Part shown: in pieces, positions 8,588-17,159 of the stretch
Position numbering within the stretch: the stretch's first letter is position 1
How the letters are laid out: each line of letters opens with the position of its first letter
The notes under the pieces: generated by a model
Told to the model about the DNA's origin: nothing
Seen by the model: the letters and a program-made list of their open reading frames with translations, nothing else
Databases searched by the model: none
Translations under genes and position numbers: made by a program
Source of the DNA: Planosporangium mesophilum
GTDB lineage: Bacteria; Actinomycetota; Actinomycetes; Mycobacteriales; Micromonosporaceae
DNA: 64,000 nucleotides
NCBI RefSeq assembly: GCF_016863255.1
Contig: NZ_BOON01000028.1
Location: forward strand, 122,659-186,658
Direction: 5' to 3'

Positions 8588-9619
8588 ATGCCGAGGCCCC
8601 ACTCCGCGCTGAGGCTCGTCGACGTGGCCGCCGAGGCCGGCGTGTCGCTGGCCACCGCGTCCCGCGCCCTGGCGGGCCGGGACGGCGTCAGTGAACGGCT
8701 GGCCGCGCACGTCCGGCGCGTCGCCGGCGAGCTCGGCTACGTGGCGAACATGCACGCCCGCTCGCTCGCCGGCGGCTCGACCTCGACGGTGGGCCTGATC
8801 GTGCACGAGATCGGCGACCCGTACTTCTCGGAGATCGCCAGCGGCGTGCTCCGGCTGGCCGGCACGGAGGACCGGATGGTCCAGATCTGCCACTCCGGCC
8901 GCGACCCGGAGGTCGAGCTGCGGCAGATCCGGATGCTGATCGCCCACCGCGTCGGCGTCATCATCGTCGCCGGCTCGGGCTACACCGACCCGGCGCTGCA
9001 GGCGGAGTCCAAGGCCGAGCTGGCGGCGTTCCAGGAGGCCGGTGGGCGGGTCGCGGTGATCGGCCGGCACCACGTCAGCGCGGACGCCGTGCTGCCCGAC
9101 AACGAGGCGGGCGGCCGCGCGGTCGCCGAGCACCTGCTGTCGCTGGGGCACCGCCGGATCGCGATCGTCTCGGGACCGGGCGTCCTGACCACGGTGACCG
9201 ACCGGCTGGCCGGGATCGCCGCCGCGCTGGAGCGCCACGGGCTGCGCCTGGCGGACCTGCCGGTGGTGCAGACCGACTTCACCGGTAGCGGCGGTCGGCT
9301 GGCCGCGGCGGAGATCCTGCGCGAGTACCCCCGGACGACCGCGATCATCGCGCTCAACGACGCGATGGCGATCGGCGTGCTCTCCACCCTGCGGGCGCAC
9401 CGGGTGGCCGTACCCGAGCGGATCTCCGTCGCCGGGTTCGACGACGTCTCCGTCGCGGCGGACCTCAACCCCGGCCTGACCACGGTCCGGCTGCCGATGA
9501 CGCAGATGGGCGAGCTGGCGCTGGAGCTCGCCCTCAAGCCGCCGGTGGCCCGGCCGCGTCGCAAGGGCACCGGCCACGAGCTGGTCGTACGCGACTCGAC
9601 CGGCCCGGTGCCGAGCTGA
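8588..9619 (+). CDS. LacI-family transcriptional regulator
   Basis: A 343-residue repressor. The N-terminal helix-turn-helix with hinge helix is typical: LVDVAAEAGVSLATASRALA, then YVANMHARSLAGG. A periplasmic-binding-protein-like sensor domain follows (TVGLIVHEIGDPYFSEIASG, and near the end VAGFDDVSVA). A GAAAGG site precedes the ATG. It converges on the enolase-superfamily gene and lies close to a second lacI-type gene, so it may sense a substrate of the same catabolic locus. It could also act on distant genes; no nearby operator specific to it was identified. Confidence 0.9.
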   Translation: MPRPHSALRLVDVAAEAGVSLATASRALAGRDGVSERLAAHVRRVAGELGYVANMHARSLAGGSTSTVGLIVHEIGDPYFSEIASGVLRLAGTEDRMVQICHSGRDPEVELRQIRMLIAHRVGVIIVAGSGYTDPALQAESKAELAAFQEAGGRVAVIGRHHVSADAVLPDNEAGGRAVAEHLLSLGHRRIAIVSGPGVLTTVTDRLAGIAAALERHGLRLADLPVVQTDFTGSGGRLAAAEILREYPRTTAIIALNDAMAIGVLSTLRAHRVAVPERISVAGFDDVSVAADLNPGLTTVRLPMTQMGELALELALKPPVARPRRKGTGHELVVRDSTGPVPS

Positions 9620-9637
9620 CAGCGCCGGGTTCGCCGG

Positions 9638-10813
9638 CTACGGCGCCGTCGCGGTCAGCACGTCGACCGCCCGCTTCCGCACGACCGACTCGTCCACGTC
9701 CACCCCGAGGCCCGGGCCGGTCGGTACCCGCGCGACCCCGCCGTTGACCTCGACGGTCGCCCCGGTGGCGTATGCGGAGTCCACGAACTGGCGCCCGTTG
9801 AGGTCGACCGGGGTGTCGATGCCGTACGCGGCGAACAGGTGCAGCGAGGCCGCCAGACCGAGGTCGGAGTCGGTGAGCCCGGAGCCCATCAGCCGCACCC
9901 CGCTGTCCTCGGCCAGGGAGCACAGCCGGCGAGACAGGGTCAGCCCGCCGCTGCGCTGCACCTTCGCGATCGCCACGTCCACCGCGCCCAGTTTGACGAA
10001 GGTGGCCAGGTCGCTGGGGTGGCGCAGGCTCTCGTCGAGGGCGACCGGTACCGGTGACGCGTCGCGCAGCCGGCGCAGCCCGGCGACGTCGTTGGCGGGC
10101 AGCGGCTGCTCGAACGCGGTCACCCCGAGCTCGGCCATGCTCCGCGCCATCCGCAGCGCCGCGTCCACCGTGTACCCCTGGTTGGCGTCCACCCACAGTG
10201 GAGCGTCCGGGGCGGCGTCGCGGACGGCGCGGACCACCGCGGTGTCCTCCCGCTCGGTGTGCAACCCAATCTTGACCTTGAAGGCCCGGTACCCGAGGTC
10301 CAGCCCCTCGGCCACGCAGTCGGCGACCTCCGCCGCGGTCTGGCCGGACACGATCCAGCCCAGCTCGATCTGCTCGGTGCGGCGCTGCCCCCACAGCACC
10401 CCGACGGGTACCCCGAGCGCCCGGCCGAGCAGGTCGTGCAGCGCGACGTCGACGGCGGACTTGGCCAGCGGGGCGCCGATGCTCAAGCCCCGGTTGATGG
10501 CCCGGTCGAACGCGGTCGTCACGCCGTCGAGATCCCAGCAGGGGCGGCCGAGTACGGCCGGCGCGAGGTACCGGTCGATGGTGGTGACGATGGACTCGGC
10601 GGTCTCGTACGTCCATGCCGGGATCGGGGTCGCCTCCCCCCAGCCGGTGACGCCGTCCGCGCTGACCTTGACGAGGACGCGGATGCTCGGCCGGCCCGCG
10701 ACGGCGACCGACCCGCCGGACACGCCGAAGGACCGCAGGGTCGGCAGCGCGACGGCGAACGTCTCGACCCGGTCGATCGTGAGCCCGGCGAGAGCGGCGG
10801 TGGAGACGGTCAC
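9638..10813 (-). CDS. Mandelate racemase/muconate-lactonizing enzyme family protein (enolase superfamily)
   Basis: A 391-residue enzyme. The frame stays open far upstream, but the GTG at 10813 has an AAAGG site and begins the conserved capping domain. The barrel shows Lys179-x-Lys181 (FKVKIG), metal ligands Asp209 (WVDANQGY), Glu235 (FEQPLP) and Asp260 (ALDESL), and Lys284 (AIAKVQR) across the barrel. Lysines on both sides mark the MLE-like subgroup, which contains cycloisomerases, dipeptide epimerases, N-succinylamino acid racemases and o-succinylbenzoate synthases. The start overlaps the stop of the upstream lacI-type gene (GTGA), so repressor and enzyme are coupled. The likely substrate is an acid met in the neighbouring catabolic operon. 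Confidence 0.85.
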   Translation of the reverse strand: MTVSTAALAGLTIDRVETFAVALPTLRSFGVSGGSVAVAGRPSIRVLVKVSADGVTGWGEATPIPAWTYETAESIVTTIDRYLAPAVLGRPCWDLDGVTTAFDRAINRGLSIGAPLAKSAVDVALHDLLGRALGVPVGVLWGQRRTEQIELGWIVSGQTAAEVADCVAEGLDLGYRAFKVKIGLHTEREDTAVVRAVRDAAPDAPLWVDANQGYTVDAALRMARSMAELGVTAFEQPLPANDVAGLRRLRDASPVPVALDESLRHPSDLATFVKLGAVDVAIAKVQRSGGLTLSRRLCSLAEDSGVRLMGSGLTDSDLGLAASLHLFAAYGIDTPVDLNGRQFVDSAYATGATVEVNGGVARVPTGPGLGVDVDESVVRKRAVDVLTATAP

Positions 10814-11844
10814 GGGGACACCTTTCGAGTGCTCGATCTGATGACGACTTCGCCGGCCATGCGGTGGATCCGGCGGCGGCGCCCGGGGTTCTCGGTGAGC
10901 GCCAGCTCCATCGCCCGCTCCCCCAGCTGCGGCAGCGGCAGCGCGACGGTGGTCAGCGGTGGCGTCAGGTCCCGCACGATCGGGATGTCGTCGAAGCCGG
11001 CGACCGATACATCGTCGGGCACCGACAGCCCATGCTCGCGCAGGGCGGAGAGCGCCCCGATCGCCATCACGTCGGTCACCGCGAACACGCAGGTCGCGTC
11101 CAGCCCTCTGGCCAGCAGTTCGGACATCGCCGCGTAGCCGCCGTCCCGGGTGAAGGGTGCCTCGACGACGTCGGCGGGGCGCAGCCGTACGCCGGCCTTC
11201 TTCAGTTCGTCCCGGAAGCCGCCGAACCGGTCGGACACGGTGGTCAGCGCCTGCGACCCGGTGAGCACGGCGAACCGGCGGTGTCCCAGGTCCAGCAGCG
11301 ACCGGGCCATGGCGGCGGCGCCCGCCCTGTTCTCCGGCAGAACGCTGTCCACCTTCAGGCTGCGGTGGCGGCTCACCACGGCCACCCGGCCGCCACCGGC
11401 CAGGTACGGGTCCAGCTCGGCGTCCAGCGCCCGCTCCCAGTCCGGGTCCTCGAACCCCGAGCCGATCAGCAGGATGGCCGCGGCGCGCTCGGCGCGCAGC
11501 ATCGACACGTACGCGATCTCGCGCTCGGGCTCGCGGAACGTGCTCGCGAGCATGACCAGCATTCCGTTGTCGCCGGCGACGCGCATGATGCCGCCGGCGA
11601 CCGCGGCGAAGTACGGGTCGCTGACGTCGTGGCAGATGACGCCGACGGTCCGGTGGGTCGCCCCGGCGAGCGCCCGGGCGTGCGCGTTCGGGGTGTACGC
11701 GAGCTCCTCCGCGGCCCGCAGCACCCGCTCGCGCAGGTGCTGCCGTACCGGTGCGGTGCCGTTGAGCGCCCTCGACGCCGTGGCGAGCGAGACCTCGGCG
11801 GCCCGGGCCACGTCCTCCAGCGTCACATGGGTCCGTGCCTGCAT
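10810..11844 (-). CDS. LacI-family transcriptional regulator, probable controller of the DUF993 operon
   Basis: A 344-residue LacI-type repressor. The start at 11844 is set by AGGGAGG just upstream. The helix-turn-helix is VTLEDVARAAEVSLATASRAL, followed by a hinge with YTPNAHARALAGATH, and the sensor domain has VGVICHDVSDPYFAAVAGGI and VAGFDDIPIV. It resembles the LacI-type protein at 8588-9619, suggesting related ligands or an old duplication. It is divergent from the transporter operon, with two TGAAAGCG boxes between. The simplest model is repression of both itself (with the enolase-superfamily gene) and the divergent operon until the imported compound or a metabolite binds. Confidence 0.9.
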   Translation of the reverse strand: MQARTHVTLEDVARAAEVSLATASRALNGTAPVRQHLRERVLRAAEELAYTPNAHARALAGATHRTVGVICHDVSDPYFAAVAGGIMRVAGDNGMLVMLASTFREPEREIAYVSMLRAERAAAILLIGSGFEDPDWERALDAELDPYLAGGGRVAVVSRHRSLKVDSVLPENRAGAAAMARSLLDLGHRRFAVLTGSQALTTVSDRFGGFRDELKKAGVRLRPADVVEAPFTRDGGYAAMSELLARGLDATCVFAVTDVMAIGALSALREHGLSVPDDVSVAGFDDIPIVRDLTPPLTTVALPLPQLGERAMELALTENPGRRRRIHRMAGEVVIRSSTRKVSP

Positions 11845-11900
11845 GACCCTCCCTGGAGAAGTTCTTGACCGGCCCACCCGGTGTGACTACCGTAACAGCC

Positions 11901-11927
11901 TGAAAGCGCTTACTGAAAGCGCATTCA
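11901..11927. promoter_or_regulatory. Tandem LacI-type operator boxes
   Basis: TGAAAGCGCTTACT (11901-11914) and TGAAAGCGCATTCA (11914-11927) abut each other in the divergent promoter. The second is nearly palindromic about the central GCGC typical of LacI-family operators. They lie 57 bp from the repressor start and about 118 bp from the permease start. Confidence 0.65.
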
Positions 11928-12044
11928 GAATGACTGTTCCGCCGACGCGGCGGAACGCCTGGGCCCCGCACGATGGCACGCACACGCCAACCGGCTGTGG
12001 GCCGGACCGCCCGGTCAGCCCAGGCAGAGGGAGAACGGAGGGTC

Positions 12045-12917
12045 ATGGCCGCGCAGAGCGCAACCGATGAACTGGAGCGGACGGGTTCCGCCGGTGCGGT
12101 GACGGCACGCCCCCGCCGGGGGGCCGGCGCCAGCCTGGCCCGGTTCGCCCAGCAGACCTGGCGCCCGGTCGCCGTACTCGCGGCGCTCGTGGTGATCTGG
12201 TGGGCGGTGACCGCCGCCAACCTGATCAAGCCGTACCTGGTGCCCTCGCCCGGTAAGACGTTCGACGTCATCCTCGCCCAGACCGGCTACTTCGCGCACA
12301 ACACCTGGATCACCTCGTACGAGACGATCCTCGGCTTCGTCATCGCGATCGCGGTCGGCGTGCTGTCCGCAGTCGTCATGGTGTACTCGCCGACGGTCGA
12401 GAAGAGCCTGTACCCGCTCCTGCTCTTCGCCCAGGTCATCCCGAAGATCGCCATCGCGCCGCTGTTCGTCGTGTGGCTGGGCTTCGGCCTGTCGCCGAAG
12501 ATTGTCGTGGCGGTTCTGATGGCCTTCTTCCCCATCGTCATCTCGACGGTCACCGGCCTGAAGTCCATCGACCCCGAGATGCTGCAACTGTCGGCGACCA
12601 TGGGCGCGGGCGCCGGCAAGACGTTCTGGAAGATCCGGTTCCCGGCCTCGCTGCCGCACCTGTTCGCCGGCCTCAAGGTCGCCGCGACCATGGCCGTCAC
12701 CGGCGCGGTGGTCGGCGAGTTCGTCGGCGCCAACGAGGGGCTCGGCTACGTGATCCTGCAGGCCAACGGCAACCTCGACACGCCCATGCTCTTCGCCGGA
12801 CTGCTCATCATGTCGCTGCTGGGCGTGGTGCTGTTCGTCGTCGTCGAACTACTCGAGTACTTCGTCCTTCCCTGGCACGCCAGCCGCCGTACCGACGCCG
12901 CTACGACGTCGCTGTAA
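12045..12917 (+). CDS. ABC transporter permease, NitT/TauT (SsuC-like) family
   Basis: A 290-residue inner-membrane permease. The start at 12045 is chosen because GGAGG precedes it; the frame is open further upstream. There are six or so transmembrane segments, and the cytoplasmic loop typical of this family (LSATMGAGAGKTFWKIRFPA) contacts the ATPase. The family imports nitrate, taurine, sulfonates, or thiamine and riboflavin precursors. Here it heads an operon of carbohydrate-type enzymes, which is unusual for this transporter class. Thirteen bases separate it from the binding-protein gene. Confidence 0.9.
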   Translation: MAAQSATDELERTGSAGAVTARPRRGAGASLARFAQQTWRPVAVLAALVVIWWAVTAANLIKPYLVPSPGKTFDVILAQTGYFAHNTWITSYETILGFVIAIAVGVLSAVVMVYSPTVEKSLYPLLLFAQVIPKIAIAPLFVVWLGFGLSPKIVVAVLMAFFPIVISTVTGLKSIDPEMLQLSATMGAGAGKTFWKIRFPASLPHLFAGLKVAATMAVTGAVVGEFVGANEGLGYVILQANGNLDTPMLFAGLLIMSLLGVVLFVVVELLEYFVLPWHASRRTDAATTSL

Positions 12918-12930
12918 AAGGAGAGACCCC

Positions 12931-13959
12931 ATGAGGTTACGTACCCTCGCCGCCGCCTTGCTCCCGGCCGCGTTGCTGTTCGCCGCCGCCGGCTGCGGCT
13001 CCAACTCCGACCAGTCGAGCCAGGGATCCCAGGGCTCCAAGGCCGCCGACAAGGTCACGCTGACGCTCAACTGGTACCCCTACGGCGAGCACGCGCCGTT
13101 CTACTTCGGCAAGAAGCAGGGCATCTTCGCCAAGCACGGCATCGACCTGACGATCCAGGCCGGCCAGGGCTCGCAGAAGACGATCCAGGCGACCGCGGCC
13201 GGGCAGACCACGTTCGGCTGGGCCGACACCCCCGCGCTGCTGGCCGCCGTCGGTCAGGGCCTCCAGGTCAAGAGCGTCGGCGTCTTCCTGCAGACCACCC
13301 CGTCGTCGGTGCAGTTCTTCAGCGACAAGAACATCAACACGCCGGCCGACCTCAAGGGCAAGACGATCGCCTCCACCGCCGGTGACGCCCTCAGCAAGAC
13401 GTTCCCCGCGTTCCTGAAGGCCAACGGCCTGGCTGCCAGCGACGTGACGCTGCAGAACACCGACGCCGCCGGCAAGATGGCCGCCGTCATGTCGGGCAAG
13501 ACCGACGCGCTGCTGGGCTTCGCCACCGACCAGGGCCCCACGATGCAGGAGAAGGCCGGCAAGCCGGTCTCGTACCTGAAGTTCGCCGAGCACGGCCTCA
13601 ACTTCTACAGCAACGGCCTGCTCGCCTCGACCGACACCATCAAGGACAAGAAGGACCTGGTCAAGCGCATGGTCGCGGCCAGCAGCGAGGCCTGGACCGC
13701 GGCCGAGGGCAACCCGACCGGCGCGGTGGACGCGATGGAGGGCGCCTCCCAGCAGCTTCCGTCGAAGAAGGTCCTCACCGACCAGTTCAACGCCACGCTC
13801 AAGCTGCTGCACACCGACGCCAGCAAGGGTCAGGCGCCGGGCGTGAACACCGAGGCCGACTGGACCAAGACGATCACGGTCTTCGCCGAGGCCGGCGTGA
13901 TCACCAAGGTCGAGTCGCCGTCGACCTACTGGGACGCGAGCTTCGCGCCGAAGGGATGA
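12931..13959 (+). CDS. ABC transporter substrate-binding lipoprotein, NMT1/THI5-like
   Basis: A 342-residue lipoprotein with a lipobox ending FAAAGC, then a polar linker and an NMT1/THI5-like binding domain starting at VTLTLNWYPYGEHAPFYF. This domain class binds thiamine-pyrimidine precursors, riboflavin, sulfonates or other small planar or acidic ligands. A strong AAGGAGAG site precedes the ATG. The stop overlaps the ATPase start. The ligand is unknown; the linked enzymes point to a sugar-derived or cyclitol-like compound (inference). Confidence 0.88.
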   Translation: MRLRTLAAALLPAALLFAAAGCGSNSDQSSQGSQGSKAADKVTLTLNWYPYGEHAPFYFGKKQGIFAKHGIDLTIQAGQGSQKTIQATAAGQTTFGWADTPALLAAVGQGLQVKSVGVFLQTTPSSVQFFSDKNINTPADLKGKTIASTAGDALSKTFPAFLKANGLAASDVTLQNTDAAGKMAAVMSGKTDALLGFATDQGPTMQEKAGKPVSYLKFAEHGLNFYSNGLLASTDTIKDKKDLVKRMVAASSEAWTAAEGNPTGAVDAMEGASQQLPSKKVLTDQFNATLKLLHTDASKGQAPGVNTEADWTKTITVFAEAGVITKVESPSTYWDASFAPKG

Positions 13960-14786
13960 CCTCGATGATGGCCGGCAACACCAGCACGCAGCGGTCCTCG
14001 ACCGCCACCGCGACCGGCGCCGCGGTCGAGATCGACGACGTCGCGGTCCGCTTCCGTACCAAGAAGAAGGACGTCACGGCGCTCACCGACGTCTCGCTGC
14101 GGATCGAACCGGGCGAGTTCGTGTCGATCGTCGGCGCCTCCGGCTGTGGCAAGTCGACCCTGCTGAAGCTGGTGTCCGGCCTTCTTCGACCGTCGTCGGG
14201 CCAGGTCCGGCTGCACGGCGAGGACGTACGCGGGCCGCGGCGCGACATCGGGTACGTCTTCCAGCGGGCCGCCCTGCTGGAGTGGCGCAGCGCGCGCCGC
14301 AACATCCTGCTCCAGGCCGAGATGCGCGGCATGCCCCGGGCGCAGGCGCGCGAGCGCGCCGACGAGCTGATGGCGATGACCGGGCTGACCGGCTTCGAGG
14401 ACGCGTACCCGAACGAACTGTCCGGCGGGATGCAGCAGCGGGTGGCCCTGTGCCGCGCGCTGCTGCACCGCCCCCCGGTCCTGCTCATGGACGAGCCGTT
14501 CGGCGCGCTCGACGCGCTCACCCGTGAGCAGATGAACGTCGAGCTGCGTCGGATCTGGCAGGAGACCGGCACGACGGTCATGCTCGTCACCCACTCCATC
14601 GCGGAGGCCGTCTACCTCGCCAACCGGGTGGTCGTCATGACCCCCCGGCCCGGCACCATCGCCGAACTCATCGACGTCGACCTCCCGGTGGAGCGCGACT
14701 ACGGCAAGACCATGTCCGAGCCGGAGTTCGCCCGGGGCACCGGGCGCATCCGTGACCTGCTCGGCGCGGCGTCGGCCTCGGACTGA
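13956..14786 (+). CDS. ABC transporter ATP-binding protein, NitT/TauT (SsuB-like) family
   Basis: A 276-residue ATPase. Walker A is GASGCGKST (about residues 60-68), the Q-loop lies in GYVFQRAALLEW, the signature is LSGGMQQR, and Walker B runs into LLMDEPFGALDALTR. The switch His is in LVTHSIAEAVYLANRVVVM, the typical end of the SsuB/TauB group. It overlaps the binding-protein gene by 4 bp and completes a permease-binding protein-ATPase importer. Confidence 0.92.
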   Translation: MTSMMAGNTSTQRSSTATATGAAVEIDDVAVRFRTKKKDVTALTDVSLRIEPGEFVSIVGASGCGKSTLLKLVSGLLRPSSGQVRLHGEDVRGPRRDIGYVFQRAALLEWRSARRNILLQAEMRGMPRAQARERADELMAMTGLTGFEDAYPNELSGGMQQRVALCRALLHRPPVLLMDEPFGALDALTREQMNVELRRIWQETGTTVMLVTHSIAEAVYLANRVVVMTPRPGTIAELIDVDLPVERDYGKTMSEPEFARGTGRIRDLLGAASASD

Positions 14787-14847
14787 GGCGGCCTCGGACC
14801 GAGCGGCGGCCACCGCCGAACAAAGCACCAGACCTGGAAGGACCACT

Positions 14848-15999
14848 GTGGAGCGCACGTCAATCGGTATCGTCCTCAACGGCGTGACCGGGCGGATGGG
14901 GTACCGGCAGCACCTCGTCCGGTCGCTGCTGGCCATCCGTGAGCAGGGCGGCCTGCCCGCCCGCGACGGCAGCCGGATCTGGCCGGAGCTGACGCTCGTC
15001 GGCCGCAACGAGGCCAAGCTCGCGGACATCGCCGCCCGCCACGGCCTGACGAAGTACACCACCGACCTCGACGCCGCGCTCGCCGACGAGAACAACCAGA
15101 TCTACTTCGACGCCCAGGTCACCGCCCAGCGCGAGAAGGCGATCCGGGCCGCGATCGAGGCCGGCAAGCACATCTACACCGAGAAGCCGCTCGCCGAGGA
15201 CGTCGCCGGGTCGCTGGAGCTCGCCCGGCTCGCCGCCGCGAAGGGCGTCAAGAACGGCGTCGTGCAGGACAAGCTGTTCCTGCCGGGCCTGCGCAAGCTC
15301 AAGCGCCTGGTCGACGGCGGCTTCTTCGGCCGCATCCTGTCGGTACGCGGTGAGTTCGGCTACTGGGTGTTCGAGGGCGACTGGCAGACCGCCCAGCGGC
15401 CGAGCTGGAACTACCGCGCCGAGGACGGCGGCGGCATCGTCGTGGACATGTTCCCGCACTGGCACTACGTGCTCGAGCAGATCTTCGCACCGGTGAAGGC
15501 GGTGACCGCGCACATCGCCACCCACATCCCCGAGCGCGTCGACGAGAACGGCGAGACCTACCCGGCCACCGCCGACGATGCCGCGTACGGCATCTTCGAG
15601 CTGGCCGGCGGCATCGTCGCCCAGATCAACTCCTCCTGGGCGGTGCGGGTGTACCGCGACGAGCTGGTCGAGTTCCAGGTCGACGGTACGCACGGCAGCG
15701 CCGTCGCCGGGCTGCGCAACTGCCGCATCCAGCACCGCGGTGCGACCCCGATGCCGGTGTGGAACCCGGACCTGCCGGTCACCGAGCCCTTCCGGTCGCA
15801 GTGGCAGACCGTCCCCGACAACGAGGAGTTCGACAACGGCTTCAAGGTGCAGTGGGAGGCGTTCCTGCGCCACGTCGTCGACGACGAGCCGTTCGGATGG
15901 GACTTCCTCGCCGGGGCGCGCGGCGTGCAGCTCGCCGAGGCCGGCCTGCGGTCCGCGCGCGAGGGGCGCCGCATCGAGATCGAGGAGCTCAGCCTGTGA
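14848..15999 (+). CDS. Gfo/Idh/MocA-family NAD(P)-dependent oxidoreductase
   Basis: A 383-residue enzyme from a GTG with GGAAGGA upstream. The Rossmann motif is GVTGRMG (12-18) and the family signature EKP is at 112-114 (YTEKPLAED). The second domain holds the substrate-site lysine-to-His region (DMFPHWHYVLEQ). Such enzymes oxidise or reduce a carbinol of sugars, inositols or their derivatives. The gene is coupled to the DUF993 gene by a GTGA overlap, so the product probably passes straight to it. The substrate is not predictable. Confidence 0.9.
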   Translation: MERTSIGIVLNGVTGRMGYRQHLVRSLLAIREQGGLPARDGSRIWPELTLVGRNEAKLADIAARHGLTKYTTDLDAALADENNQIYFDAQVTAQREKAIRAAIEAGKHIYTEKPLAEDVAGSLELARLAAAKGVKNGVVQDKLFLPGLRKLKRLVDGGFFGRILSVRGEFGYWVFEGDWQTAQRPSWNYRAEDGGGIVVDMFPHWHYVLEQIFAPVKAVTAHIATHIPERVDENGETYPATADDAAYGIFELAGGIVAQINSSWAVRVYRDELVEFQVDGTHGSAVAGLRNCRIQHRGATPMPVWNPDLPVTEPFRSQWQTVPDNEEFDNGFKVQWEAFLRHVVDDEPFGWDFLAGARGVQLAEAGLRSAREGRRIEIEELSL

Positions 16000-17159
16000 G
16001 CGTCACCGTCTCGCTGCCGTACGGCGACGGTACGACCGAGCGGGTCACGCTGCGCGAGCCGGGGAACTGGCAACGGCCGGCCGCCCCGGCGACCAGCCGG
16101 ATCGCGTACGCCGCCGCCCACGTCGTGGCCGATCCCTTCGCCGACAACGCACCGGGGCTACCGGCGGCCCTGGACTGGGACGCCACCCTGTCGGTACGAC
16201 GCAACCTGTGGTCCTGGGGGCTCGGCGTGGCCGAGGCGATGGACACCGCGCAGCGCGGCATGGGGCTGGACTGGACGGCGACGCAGGAGCTGATCCGGCG
16301 CAGCGCCGCCGAGGCGGCCGCGTGCGGCGGGCGGATCGTGGCGGGCGCCGCGACCGACCAGGCGGCGCCGGTCCTCAACAGTCTGGACGAGGTGGCCGCC
16401 GCGTACACCGAGCAGGTCGAGTTCGTCCAGGGCACCGGCGCGACGGCGGTCGTGATGGCCAGCCGCCAGCTGGCCGCGCTGGCAGGAGGCCCGGACGACT
16501 ACCTGTCCGTGTACGAGCGGATCCTGTCCCAGGTCACGACGCCGGTCCTGCTGCACTGGCTGGGCGACATGTTCGACCCGGCGCTCGCCGGCTACTGGGG
16601 CTCACGCGACCTCGACGAGGCGACCAAGACGTTCGTGTCGCTGGTACAGACCCACGCCGCAGCCATCGACGGCGTGAAGGTGTCCCTCCTGGACGCCGAG
16701 CGGGAGGTACGGCTGCGCGAGCTGCTGCCGCCGGCGGTACGGGTCTACACCGGTGACGACTTCAACTACCCCGAGCTGATCGCCGGCGACGGCCAGCGGT
16801 CCAGCCACGCGCTGCTCGGCGCGTTCGCGGCGATCGCCCCGGCGGCCTCCACCGCGCTCCAGCGGCTCGACGCCGGCGACGAGGCCGGCTTCCTTTCGAT
16901 CCTGGAGCCGACCGTGCCGCTGTCGCGGCACATCTTCGCCGCGCCGACGCAGTACTACAAGACCGGCATCGCGTTCCTGTCCTGGCTCAACGGGTTCCAG
17001 CCGGGCTTCACGATGGTCGGTGGCCTGCAGAGCGGCCGCAGCGTACCGCACCTGGTGCAGACGTTCCGGCTGGCGGACGCCGCCGGACTGCTGCTCGACC
17101 CGGAGCTGGCGGCCCAGCGTATGACCCAGTACCTCGCCGTCTCGGGGGTGACCGCATGA
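15996..17159 (+). CDS. DUF993 family protein, dihydrodipicolinate synthase/aldolase-like
   Basis: A 387-residue protein recognised as the DUF993 family, a relative of class I aldolases of the dihydrodipicolinate synthase/N-acetylneuraminate lyase type. It has a barrel-like run of strands, with VLLHWLGDMFDPALAGYWG and a likely Schiff-base lysine in DGVKVSLLDAER. No member has a role I can name with confidence. Its place between a Gfo/Idh oxidoreductase and a xylose-isomerase-fold protein, with overlaps on both sides (GTGA and ATGA), suggests it performs a C-C cleavage or dehydration in a sugar catabolic route (inference). Confidence 0.75.
   Translation: MSVTVSLPYGDGTTERVTLREPGNWQRPAAPATSRIAYAAAHVVADPFADNAPGLPAALDWDATLSVRRNLWSWGLGVAEAMDTAQRGMGLDWTATQELIRRSAAEAAACGGRIVAGAATDQAAPVLNSLDEVAAAYTEQVEFVQGTGATAVVMASRQLAALAGGPDDYLSVYERILSQVTTPVLLHWLGDMFDPALAGYWGSRDLDEATKTFVSLVQTHAAAIDGVKVSLLDAEREVRLRELLPPAVRVYTGDDFNYPELIAGDGQRSSHALLGAFAAIAPAASTALQRLDAGDEAGFLSILEPTVPLSRHIFAAPTQYYKTGIAFLSWLNGFQPGFTMVGGLQSGRSVPHLVQTFRLADAAGLLLDPELAAQRMTQYLAVSGVTA

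Noticed and set aside
9638..12271. One 877-codon open frame spanning the enolase-superfamily gene and beyond
   Set aside because: Only the part from the GTG at 10813 is protein-like; the rest is a shadow of the lacI and permease genes on the GC-rich opposite frames.
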